Shown piece after piece: positions 24,907-32,082 of a stretch of 54,262 nt of DNA. Under the pieces are notes generated by a model, which had not been told where the DNA came from, did not search any database, and saw only the letters and a program-made list of their open reading frames with translations. This DNA comes from an uncultured Pelagibacteraceae bacterium (GTDB taxonomy: Bacteria > Pseudomonadota > Alphaproteobacteria > Pelagibacterales > Pelagibacteraceae), in the NCBI GenBank assembly GCA_902628275.1, contig CACOMI010000007.1, positions 1-54,262 on the forward strand, in the 5' to 3' direction. Position 1 is the stretch's first letter, and each line of letters begins with the position of its first letter. The position numbers and the translations under genes were made by a program.

Positions 24907-25313
24907 TTTTTTATCTCTTCAACAATTTTTGGAGCCCAATTTTTTGCATCTTGACTTGTTACTTTAAAATCAAAATTTTCAGGATTTACAAACATTTGAT
25001 TAGTATCTTCAAATCTTCCTTTTTTTATTGTATCTACCCAAATAACATAATCAGCTGGAAATAATTTTCTAGCTGCTGGGGTTGGTGCTACAAAATCTGC
25101 AATTACATAATGTCCTTCATTTTTTATTTTTACCGCAAAGTCTGCCATTCTCTTTGCTTGACGGACTCTTCCCTCTGCTGAAAAATCCCAATCATCAGCA
25201 GCTTTTCTAACTTCATCTGCATTAAGTCTTTTTGCATTTAAAAGTGGAGCCATTTCATCTGCCAATGTAGTTTTACCTGCTCCAGGTAAACCCATTACTA
25301 AAATTATTTTCAT
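24903..25313 (-). CDS. Small P-loop kinase, adenylylsulfate-kinase-like
   Basis: A 136-aa P-loop protein with Walker A GLPGAGKTT (residues 8-16). Then follow RLNADEVRKAADDWDFSAEGR and VIADFVAPTPAARKLF, which mirror the APS kinase motifs (DGDNVR, GFS-x-x-R, and the FVSP-x-x-x-x-R block). It is shorter than normal APS kinase (about 200 aa), and the usual end is replaced by a GRFEDTNQMFVNPENFDFKV segment. One-base and 4-base overlaps tie it to the DddP-like gene and the nucleotidylyltransferase. No ATP sulfurylase is near, so a true APS substrate is doubtful; a small alcohol or related compound is the alternative. Confidence 0.75.
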   Translation of the reverse strand: MKIILVMGLPGAGKTTLADEMAPLLNAKRLNADEVRKAADDWDFSAEGRVRQAKRMADFAVKIKNEGHYVIADFVAPTPAARKLFPADYVIWVDTIKKGRFEDTNQMFVNPENFDFKVTSQDAKNWAPKIVEEIKK

Positions 25314-26548
25314 TAGATATCTTCTAACGGATGATGGGACATTAATTCAAGTCCATTTTCACCTATCAAATATTGTTGTTCAAGTTTAACACCCTCTTTT
25401 CCACCTACCTTCCCAATATAACTTTCTACAGTAATAGTCATGTTTTTTGAGAAAATACCACTTCGTTCTCCACCATCAGTAGGATATCTTATTGCAGGCC
25501 ATTCGTCACACATTCCGATTCCATGTACCATTACAGAATATCTATTTGGATAATACTCCTCAGGTAATACCCAAGATTTTTCAGTAAATTCCTTAAATGA
25601 CACTCCGTCTTTAATTAATCGAGAGTTATGATTAATTTGTTCTTTAGCCATATGATACAATTTTTTTTGTTCATCACTAAATTTGTTACCAACAACAAAA
25701 GCTCTAGAGATATCTGCACAATATCCATAAGGTCCAACCATATCAGTATCAAAAGCCACTAATTCTCCATGTTGAATAACTTTATTGCTACTTTCTTGCA
25801 TCCATGGATTTGTTCTCTGACCAGATGATAAAATTCTACAGTCAATCCACTCTCCACCATTTTCAATATTTGTCTTATGCAGAATTGACCATAACTCGTC
25901 CTCAGTCATACCTGCTTTTAGTTCAGATCGCATTTTTGATATACCCATTTCAGCTACTTCAATTGCGGCTTTCATGCAAATTATTTCATCAGGTGATTTT
26001 ATAACTCTGGCTTGTTCAAGAATTAGTTTTGCATCTACTACCTTTATACCCTCTATGTTTAAAGCTGATACAGCAGGTCCATTTAAAACATCTACTGCCA
26101 CTTTTTTTGACTTAAAATATTTATTTGATAAATCTTTTATTTCATTAATCCATTTTTTTAATTCGTTAGGTGCTTGATCGCCATTGCTAAAATAATCCCA
26201 AGTAATTGCTGGTCTGATTTCGTCAATTAAATTTAAATGTGAAGATAAGTTTTCACAATTAAAATATTCATAAAGAATTGTTGGTCCATTTACTGGAACA
26301 AAACAATATCTAGTCAAATTATGCATATTATAAACACTCATATTAAGACTATCTAAAGCATAACGTACATTAACTGGATCAAATAAAATACAAGCCTCTA
26401 AATTATTTTTTTCTAATTCTTTTCTTACTCTGCTCAAACGATATGACCTTAATTTTTCAAAATTTATTTGATCTTCTCTTAATCTTTTTTTAGTTATAAA
26501 ATTTTGTTTAGTTTTTACATGTGGAGCAATTTTTCTACTAAATCTCAT
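25313..26548 (-). CDS. dddP: DddP-like M24-family protein (putative DMSP lyase)
   Basis: A 411-aa protein of the M24 (creatinase/prolidase) fold, started at the ATG at 26546-26548, which overlaps the methyltransferase stop as ATGA; a longer TTG reading is less likely. All metal ligands known for the roseobacter DddP are present: Asp267, Asp269, Asp279, His342, Glu375 and Glu390. So is the proposed catalytic Asp348 in HGIGMCDEWP. The block GGEWIDCRILSSGQRTNPW is nearly identical to DddP. DddP cleaves DMSP to DMS and acrylate. Creatinase lacks these ligands, so that alternative is poor; a peptidase or another substrate within the DddP-like clade remains possible. Confidence 0.75.
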   Translation of the reverse strand: MRFSRKIAPHVKTKQNFITKKRLREDQINFEKLRSYRLSRVRKELEKNNLEACILFDPVNVRYALDSLNMSVYNMHNLTRYCFVPVNGPTILYEYFNCENLSSHLNLIDEIRPAITWDYFSNGDQAPNELKKWINEIKDLSNKYFKSKKVAVDVLNGPAVSALNIEGIKVVDAKLILEQARVIKSPDEIICMKAAIEVAEMGISKMRSELKAGMTEDELWSILHKTNIENGGEWIDCRILSSGQRTNPWMQESSNKVIQHGELVAFDTDMVGPYGYCADISRAFVVGNKFSDEQKKLYHMAKEQINHNSRLIKDGVSFKEFTEKSWVLPEEYYPNRYSVMVHGIGMCDEWPAIRYPTDGGERSGIFSKNMTITVESYIGKVGGKEGVKLEQQYLIGENGLELMSHHPLEDI

Positions 26549-27168
26549 TTTACTCTGTATAGCCCTAACCAAGCATTAACATCCTTGCTTGCAATATAAT
26601 CTGATTTAAAAAATTCGAGTTCTTCCCATTTATTATTTTTAAAATTTTCAATTTTTTTATCAAAGCCATATTCTTCATGTATACCCTCATTAATGGTAAA
26701 ACATATTAAACCGCCTGGTTTTGTAATTCTTACAAATTCATCTAGTGCATTTGGTTTTACGTGTCCAAAGGTAAATGTGCCAACACACATTACTGCATCA
26801 TAATAATTATCATCAGATTTAATTTTTTGATTTAAGTCAACTTTTTCTAATTTTTGATAAAGATTTTCTGGAATGGAATCTAGTAATGTTTGTGACAAGT
26901 CTGCTCCATGAAAATTTTTAAAACCATACTTTTTTAACTCTATTCCAACTAAACCTGTTCCACAACCAGCATCAAATATAAGAATATTTTTGTTTTTTTG
27001 ATATTTATTAAATATTTCAACAGTTTCTTTTGGTCCAGTGTAATTCCAATCGACCATATCTTTATTATATTTATCTTTATCACCCCATTCATCATAGTAT
27101 TTCATTACTTCGCTTGTAGTTTTTAGCTTATAAATTGGTATTTTATTTCCAACGTCTTTTTGAGCCAT
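26545..27168 (-). CDS. Class I SAM-dependent methyltransferase
   Basis: A 207-aa methyltransferase. Motif I ILIFDAGCGTGLVGIELKK and the acidic GADLSQTLLD of motif II are clear, followed by YDAVMCVGTFTFGHV and the motif around RITKPGGLICFTINEG. The N-terminal part (MKYYDEWGDKDKYNKDMVDWNYTGP) resembles METTL27/Williams-Beuren-type methyltransferases. It overlaps the upstream flavoprotein gene by one base and the DddP-like gene by 4 nt, so it belongs to the operon. The acceptor molecule is unknown. BHMT in the same operon would help regenerate methionine, and hence SAM. Confidence 0.82.
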   Translation of the reverse strand: MAQKDVGNKIPIYKLKTTSEVMKYYDEWGDKDKYNKDMVDWNYTGPKETVEIFNKYQKNKNILIFDAGCGTGLVGIELKKYGFKNFHGADLSQTLLDSIPENLYQKLEKVDLNQKIKSDDNYYDAVMCVGTFTFGHVKPNALDEFVRITKPGGLICFTINEGIHEEYGFDKKIENFKNNKWEELEFFKSDYIASKDVNAWLGLYRVK

Positions 27169-29573
27169 TAACTTCTCATTTTTTGTCCACTAGGATCATA
27201 GAGTGGCTCTTTTATTATTGAACAATTAAATAAGTCTCCGTTAATTTCTATTTGAATTTTATTTTTAGAATTTAATTTATTTTCATCTATATAAGTAAAA
27301 GCCATACTTTTATTAACAAAGTGTGCAAATCCACCTGAAGTAACGTAGCCTATACTTTGATTACCAATCATTACAGCTTCATTATTTGTTACATCTATAT
27401 CATTAGTTTCAACAATTAACGGAATTAATTTGTTTGAACCATTTTCTTTTTGAGCATTTTCTTTTCCAATAAAATCTTTATCCCAATTTATAAAAGCATC
27501 TAACCCTGTTTCCTTCGCGGTAAAATCTGGTCTATAATCCAAAGTCCAAGCGCCCCAATTTTTTTCTAATCTCATTGACATAAGGGCTCTTCCACCAAAT
27601 GGTTTAATATTAAATTCTTTTCCAGCTTCAATTATCTCTTCATATAGTTTAATTTGGTAATGTGGAGCAACATAAATTTCATAACCAAGTTCTCCAGTAA
27701 ATGAGATTCTATTTATAATTGCTGGTACTCCTCCAACAAACATTCTTCTAGAGTCTCTAAATTTAAATTTTTCGTTTGAAACATCATCTCTAACTATTTT
27801 TTCAAGAACCTTTCTAGAGTTAGGGCCAGCTATTGACAATCCATGGAACTCATCTGATCTATTTGTATAATTCAAATTAAATTTTCCTAAATGACTTTCA
27901 AACCATCGTCTATGCATTTCTTGAGCAGCACCCGATCCAAAAACCATAAATTCATCTTCATCAAAACATGCTACTGTAAGATCTCCACATAATTTTCCCC
28001 TGTAAGATAACATTGGTGATAGAGAAATTCTGCCTGGTTTTGGAATTTTTCCAGCCATTATATGATCTAAAAACTTTCTAGCATCTTGACCTTTGAATTC
28101 ATGCTTTGAAAAATTAGCAACTTCTATAAATCCAACATTTTCTCTTACATTAATTACTTCTTTTGAAACATAATCATGCGATCTTGATCTTTTTATAGTA
28201 GGTTCCTCAAATGCATCTTCTTTGTTATTTGCGAACCACAAAACGTTCTCTAAACCAAAGCTATCTCCCATAACTGCTCCTTGATTAATAAAACGATCAT
28301 ATAGTGCTGTAGTTTTTTGTTTTCTTCCTTTTGGTAAAGTTTCATTTGGAAAAGTCATAATAAATCTTCTTTCATAGTTTTCGGAAGATTTTATTGTTCC
28401 ATATTGTGGAGATGCGTAATCTCCAAACCTAGCAACATCCATTGCCCATACATCTATAGATGGCTCTCCATCTATAATCCATTCAGCAATACATTTTCCA
28501 ACTCCACCCCCTTGGCAAAATCCAGCCATGACACCAACTGCAACCCAATAATTTTTCATTCCAGGAACTGGTCCTATTAAAGGGCTTCCATCCGGTCCAA
28601 AGGTAAAAGGTCCATTAACAATATTTTTTATACCAGCTCTCTCTAAAGCAGGCATACGCTCAAAACCAATTGCTAGCCTGTCTTGGATGTTATCTAATTT
28701 AGGATCCAATAGTTCATGACCAAAGTTCATTGGTGTACCCTCTACTTTCCAGGGGGTTGATTTTGGTTCATAAGTTCCAAGAAGCATGCCTTTTCCTTCT
28801 TGCCTAAAATAAATATTTCCCTCAAAATCAGTTCCAATTGGTAGCCTTTGATCACCCATTTCTTCAATTTCTGGAATAGGCTCTGTAATTAAATAATGGT
28901 GTTCCATAGGCTGAACGGGCAGATGTAATCCTGCAAGTTGACCAACTTCTCTTGCCCAAAGTCCTCCAGCATTAATAACTATTTCAGCATTAATATTACC
29001 TTTGTCTGTATATACATCCCATGAACCATCCTTTTTCTGTTTAGTATCTTTAACAACTGTGTGTGTGTAATATTTACCGCCATGTACTTTGGCAGCTTTT
29101 GCAAAAGCGTAGGTTACACCTGATGGGTCAACTTCTCCATCAATTGGATCCCAAAGTGCTAATAAGTATCGAGATGGATCTATGAGAGGATGTTTCTTCT
29201 TTACCTCTTCAAGAGAAATAAATTCTTGATCAAGACCCATATATCTAGCTTTAGATCTTTCTCTTTTAAGATAATCTGCCCAAACTTCATTTGAAGCTAA
29301 ATAAAATCCACCACTTGGTTTAAATCCAACTGAATGACCTGACTCTTTTTCAATTTCTTTATAAAGACCAATAGTATAAGCCATCATTCTAGAGATATTT
29401 GGGTCTGAAGAAATAACATGAACATTTCCAGCAGCATGCCAAGATGAACCCGATGTAAGTTCGTTTCTCTCAAGCAAAATACAATCTTTTAAACCAAACT
29501 TTGATAGATGATATAGAATTGAGCAGCCAACTACTCCTCCTCCTATAACAACTACTTTAGCATTTTTTTCCAT
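27168..29573 (-). CDS. Second dimethylglycine/sarcosine dehydrogenase-type FAD/GcvT fusion protein
   Basis: An 801-aa paralogue of the protein at 17120-19552, with the same layout: an N-terminal DAO FAD domain (VVVIGGGVVGCSILYHL) with covalent-flavin His46 in SGSSWHAAG, and a C-terminal GcvT-like folate domain (from about residue 430). After the flavin site it differs (NVHVISSDPNISRMMAYTIGLYKEIEKESG), so it probably has another substrate. It overlaps the BHMT stop by one base; BHMT produces dimethylglycine, which makes dimethylglycine the first candidate. It contains no motif that separates dimethylglycine from sarcosine use. Electron acceptor is presumably the ETF encoded further down the run. 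Confidence 0.85.
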   Translation of the reverse strand: MEKNAKVVVIGGGVVGCSILYHLSKFGLKDCILLERNELTSGSSWHAAGNVHVISSDPNISRMMAYTIGLYKEIEKESGHSVGFKPSGGFYLASNEVWADYLKRERSKARYMGLDQEFISLEEVKKKHPLIDPSRYLLALWDPIDGEVDPSGVTYAFAKAAKVHGGKYYTHTVVKDTKQKKDGSWDVYTDKGNINAEIVINAGGLWAREVGQLAGLHLPVQPMEHHYLITEPIPEIEEMGDQRLPIGTDFEGNIYFRQEGKGMLLGTYEPKSTPWKVEGTPMNFGHELLDPKLDNIQDRLAIGFERMPALERAGIKNIVNGPFTFGPDGSPLIGPVPGMKNYWVAVGVMAGFCQGGGVGKCIAEWIIDGEPSIDVWAMDVARFGDYASPQYGTIKSSENYERRFIMTFPNETLPKGRKQKTTALYDRFINQGAVMGDSFGLENVLWFANNKEDAFEEPTIKRSRSHDYVSKEVINVRENVGFIEVANFSKHEFKGQDARKFLDHIMAGKIPKPGRISLSPMLSYRGKLCGDLTVACFDEDEFMVFGSGAAQEMHRRWFESHLGKFNLNYTNRSDEFHGLSIAGPNSRKVLEKIVRDDVSNEKFKFRDSRRMFVGGVPAIINRISFTGELGYEIYVAPHYQIKLYEEIIEAGKEFNIKPFGGRALMSMRLEKNWGAWTLDYRPDFTAKETGLDAFINWDKDFIGKENAQKENGSNKLIPLIVETNDIDVTNNEAVMIGNQSIGYVTSGGFAHFVNKSMAFTYIDENKLNSKNKIQIEINGDLFNCSIIKEPLYDPSGQKMRS

Positions 29574-30613
29574 TAATATTTAATTTCCTTATTAACTTTT
29601 TTTAAAGATTTATCTGTTCCATGATGAAAGTGTTTACTCATATCTGGCATATATTTCATTGATATTGGTTTTTTTCCAATTGCGACTGACATCTCTCTCA
29701 CATGATGAGCTTCGGCCCCGCAACAAATACCAATAAAATTAATTTTTTTTGAAACACAATCTTTAGCAAATTCTGCCATTTCAAATCGATTGCAAAATAA
29801 ATTATCTAAAGCAACAGGAAATGCATTTCCTCCAGGAATGCAATTACACCCACTATCTGAAATATTTAAAAAACCTGGCTCTTCTTCTGTTGTCCTGTAA
29901 GGGACTGGAAGACCAGCAACATGACAAGAAACTTTATCTCTTACTTTTTTTAATAGCTTCATAGTCATATTTGGACCTCTGTAACAATTTAAACCAACAA
30001 CATCAGCACCTAAATCTTCCATCATTTTACAAGCATCTTCAGCACTATGTCCTTCTCTAGTTTTGTCTCCTCTTGGTATTGCAAAATTACAAACAGCTAT
30101 TAAACCTGCATCTTTAATTGCTTTTAGTGCAATTTTCATTTCCTCTGTCCAATTGATTGTTTCCGCTATTACGAAATCTACTCCAGCTTCTTTTGCCCAA
30201 CCAATCTGTTCCTCATACATTTTTTGACATTCTTTATGAGTACTTTTGTCTCCAGGATCAAAAATATTTGTATTAGCTACATCTCCACAAACCATTAGAT
30301 CTAAATCTTTAAATTCACTTGTAGCATCTTTAGCAATTTTAAGAGCATTTTTTTGAAGTGGTTCTAGCATATCTTCTTTACCAATAATTCTTAGTTTTTC
30401 TCTATGACCATAATATGTAAATGCTTGAACAACATCTGAGCCTGCTCGTATAAACTCTCTATGTAATTGTGAAACCACCTCTGGATGTTCTAAAACAACT
30501 TCAGGCACGAAAGGTCCTGCTGAAAGATAGCCTCTTCTTTCCATTGCAAAAAGATATCCCTCTGCACACATTATGGGCCCCTCATTTAATCTTGTAATCA
30601 GGTCTTTTTTCAT
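29573..30613 (-). CDS. Betaine-homocysteine S-methyltransferase-like homocysteine methyltransferase
   Basis: A 346-aa member of the homocysteine S-methyltransferase family. The zinc cysteines are Cys210 (GLNCYRGP) and Cys297-Cys298 (GICCGAEAHHVREM), as in BHMT. The N-terminal AGSDVVQAFTYYGHREKL also matches the BHMT branch rather than MmuM. It transfers a methyl group from glycine betaine to homocysteine, giving methionine and dimethylglycine. The adjacent, overlapping dimethylglycine-dehydrogenase-type gene would consume the product. It lies 11 nt after the Rieske gene. Other onium donors such as DMSP cannot be excluded. Confidence 0.87.
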   Translation of the reverse strand: MKKDLITRLNEGPIMCAEGYLFAMERRGYLSAGPFVPEVVLEHPEVVSQLHREFIRAGSDVVQAFTYYGHREKLRIIGKEDMLEPLQKNALKIAKDATSEFKDLDLMVCGDVANTNIFDPGDKSTHKECQKMYEEQIGWAKEAGVDFVIAETINWTEEMKIALKAIKDAGLIAVCNFAIPRGDKTREGHSAEDACKMMEDLGADVVGLNCYRGPNMTMKLLKKVRDKVSCHVAGLPVPYRTTEEEPGFLNISDSGCNCIPGGNAFPVALDNLFCNRFEMAEFAKDCVSKKINFIGICCGAEAHHVREMSVAIGKKPISMKYMPDMSKHFHHGTDKSLKKVNKEIKY

Positions 30614-30624
30614 TATTTATCCTT

Positions 30625-31815
30625 TCATTTCATTAAGTTACTTGCAACCCATTTATGAAAATGGTGAGTAGGATTATCCATTTTAGGAGAAAAATTTCCA
30701 CCATTATAAGATGGGGAGTTTCTACCCTCTTGCATGCCCTCAATAATATTTAAATCTTCACTTTGAACTCCTTTCCAAAGCTCAAAATTTTGTCTTCTTA
30801 ATGATTTAAATTTTTTTGAATTTGCAGCTTCATTACCAACATAATAAATTTCCATATGTTCTTTTGTATATTCATTGCTAACTGGTTCTAGCCAATATGC
30901 ATAAAAATGATCTTTATGAATTCCAAGCATCACATTAGGAAATAAAGCTACATACTCAGCAATATTTTCTTTATCTTTAGGCCAACTTGGGAAGCATGGA
31001 AATTTTAGCTTACTTTTAAATCTAGGATTATAAACTAGCGTTCCTTGTCCAGCAAATCTATTGGGTAATCCTTGAATGTGATAATGATCGTCCAGTTTTG
31101 AGTAGGAATTTAGTCCAGGGTGTACCCATGGAAGGTGATAACTTTCACAATAATTTTCTATTGCAAATTTCCAATTACATTTTGCATTAAGATTAAAATA
31201 CCCATAATCATTTGAGTAAACCATTAAACTTCTATCTGTAAGTGGCCAAAATTTAGCCCATCTATCACTCAAAGGTTTAATATAATTTTCAAATTCAATT
31301 TCATTATTATTTAAATTTACAAATATTAAATCTAACCATACATATGACTTTACCTCTTTAAGGGAACTTCCAGATTTATTAAAGTTACTACAACTATGTT
31401 TATTCATTCCACCAATATGAGGTGTAGCAACTAGCTTCCCATTCATATCATATGACCATGAATGGTAAGGACAACGAATTACATTTTTTAATTTACATTC
31501 TTCTTGTAAAATTTTATAACCTCGATGACTACAAACATTATGATAAACTCTAATATTATTATTTTTATCTCTCAAAATTATTAAAGGAATTCCAAGAAGA
31601 TCAAAAGGCTTTGCATCACCAATGTTTGGAATTGAGCTACCAACACCAATTACAACCCATTTATTTTCAAAAATTTTTTTTCTTTCAAAAAATAAATAAT
31701 CCTTATTTGTATAACATTCATTAGGTAAGCCATGAGCTTTTGCAATGGGTCTATTAACTACTTTGATTTTATTTAAGTCAATTATTTGAGACAACTTTCT
31801 AGTTTCAACCTCCAT
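30625..31815 (-). CDS. Rieske non-heme iron oxygenase (choline/glycine betaine/carnitine monooxygenase-like)
   Basis: A 396-aa oxygenase, started at the ATG at 31813-31815, which has an AAGGAGG site 4 nt upstream; the longer TTG reading would place that site inside the gene. The Rieske cluster ligands are Cys95, His97, Cys115 and His118. The mononuclear iron ligands are His227, His232 and Asp354. The bridging residue is Glu224 (NYCESYHLPWVHPG) rather than Asp, a trait of the quaternary-amine oxygenases CntA, GbcA and choline monooxygenase. It is the first gene of the long run, directly before BHMT. No reductase partner gene is in the window. Substrate: glycine betaine, choline or a similar onium compound. 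Confidence 0.82.
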   Translation of the reverse strand: MEVETRKLSQIIDLNKIKVVNRPIAKAHGLPNECYTNKDYLFFERKKIFENKWVVIGVGSSIPNIGDAKPFDLLGIPLIILRDKNNNIRVYHNVCSHRGYKILQEECKLKNVIRCPYHSWSYDMNGKLVATPHIGGMNKHSCSNFNKSGSSLKEVKSYVWLDLIFVNLNNNEIEFENYIKPLSDRWAKFWPLTDRSLMVYSNDYGYFNLNAKCNWKFAIENYCESYHLPWVHPGLNSYSKLDDHYHIQGLPNRFAGQGTLVYNPRFKSKLKFPCFPSWPKDKENIAEYVALFPNVMLGIHKDHFYAYWLEPVSNEYTKEHMEIYYVGNEAANSKKFKSLRRQNFELWKGVQSEDLNIIEGMQEGRNSPSYNGGNFSPKMDNPTHHFHKWVASNLMK

Positions 31816-31819
31816 TAAA

Positions 31820-31826
31820 CCTCCTT
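31820..31826 (-). promoter_or_regulatory. Strong Shine-Dalgarno site that fixes the Rieske oxygenase start
   Basis: On the minus strand AAGGAGG is followed by TTTA and then ATG at 31815. This is the clearest ribosome site in the window and argues against the upstream TTG (31830), which would put the site within the coding sequence. Confidence 0.75.
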
Positions 31827-31953
31827 TCAATATTGAGATTAATTAAGAAAAGTTAAATATTACGACTCTTTGATAATAATTTGTTGAAAAACAGTTTTAC
31901 AATTTAATAAAAATACAAACTCTTTAAAAAAGAAATTTGAATAAAACTTCATT

Positions 31954-32040
31954 TCAAAACTTTAGCTTTAAAAAAGCTACTTTTAAAGACAATTTGGCTT
32001 CAACTAAGAGTTGAAAGATATTTGCAATATTTGACTTCAT
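31954..32040 (-). CDS. Doubtful 28-aa ORF in the divergent spacer
   Basis: A minus-strand ATG ORF of 28 codons encodes a basic, amphipathic-looking peptide (QLLVEAKLSLKVAFLKLKF at its C-terminal end). No Shine-Dalgarno site is visible, and both hairpins of the spacer lie inside it. It may be a leader peptide, a genuine small protein or chance. The rest of the 267-nt spacer (31816-32082) holds only AT-rich promoter-like DNA. Confidence 0.2.
   Translation of the reverse strand: MKSNIANIFQLLVEAKLSLKVAFLKLKF
31963..32015. promoter_or_regulatory. Two adjacent hairpins in the divergent regulatory region
   Basis: A 7-bp stem TAGCTTT-AAA-AAAGCTA lies at 31963-31979 and a 7-bp stem TTCAACT-AAG-AGTTGAA at 31999-32015. 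Both have 3-nt loops and perfect pairing. They sit midway between the long minus-strand run and the proX operon. They could be operator palindromes for a shared regulator or leader hairpins of either transcript. I compared the region with SAM-II and SAM-V riboswitch features, expected near BHMT genes in SAR11, and could not make it fit. Confidence 0.4.
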
Positions 32041-32059
32041 ATGTTCTAGTTAATTATTA
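32031..32059 (+). promoter_or_regulatory. Possible promoter of proX
   Basis: TTGACT (32031-32036) is followed after 17 nt by TTATTA (32054-32059). The second element is a weak match to a -10 box. A CGGAG ribosome site lies just before the proX ATG at 32083. The spacing is right, but AT-rich DNA makes chance matches common. Confidence 0.3.
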
Positions 32060-32082
32060 GAAATTAAACTTACGGAGTAATA

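Noticed and set aside
24903..25313. True adenylylsulfate kinase for sulfate assimilation
   Set aside because: Shorter than the family, with an altered C-terminal part and no sulfurylase nearby; kept only as APS-kinase-like.
25804..26177. Plus-strand ORFs opposite the DddP-like gene
   Set aside because: They lie wholly antisense to a well-supported gene and have Leu/Phe/Ser-rich composition typical of antisense translation in AT-rich DNA.
25313..26548. Creatinase (creatine to sarcosine) instead of DddP
   Set aside because: Attractive because sarcosine is used in this window, but the protein keeps all M24 metal ligands and the DddP catalytic Asp, which creatinase does not.
26549..26572. TTG start for the DddP-like gene
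   Set aside because: The ATG at 26546-26548 overlaps the upstream stop as ATGA, the usual coupling in this run, and the extra residues do not resemble family sequence.
31816..32082. SAM-II or SAM-V riboswitch upstream of the BHMT operon
   Set aside because: Such elements are known near BHMT in SAR11, so I looked for the stem-pseudoknot pattern on both strands; the hairpins here do not provide the conserved core, and I could not support the call.
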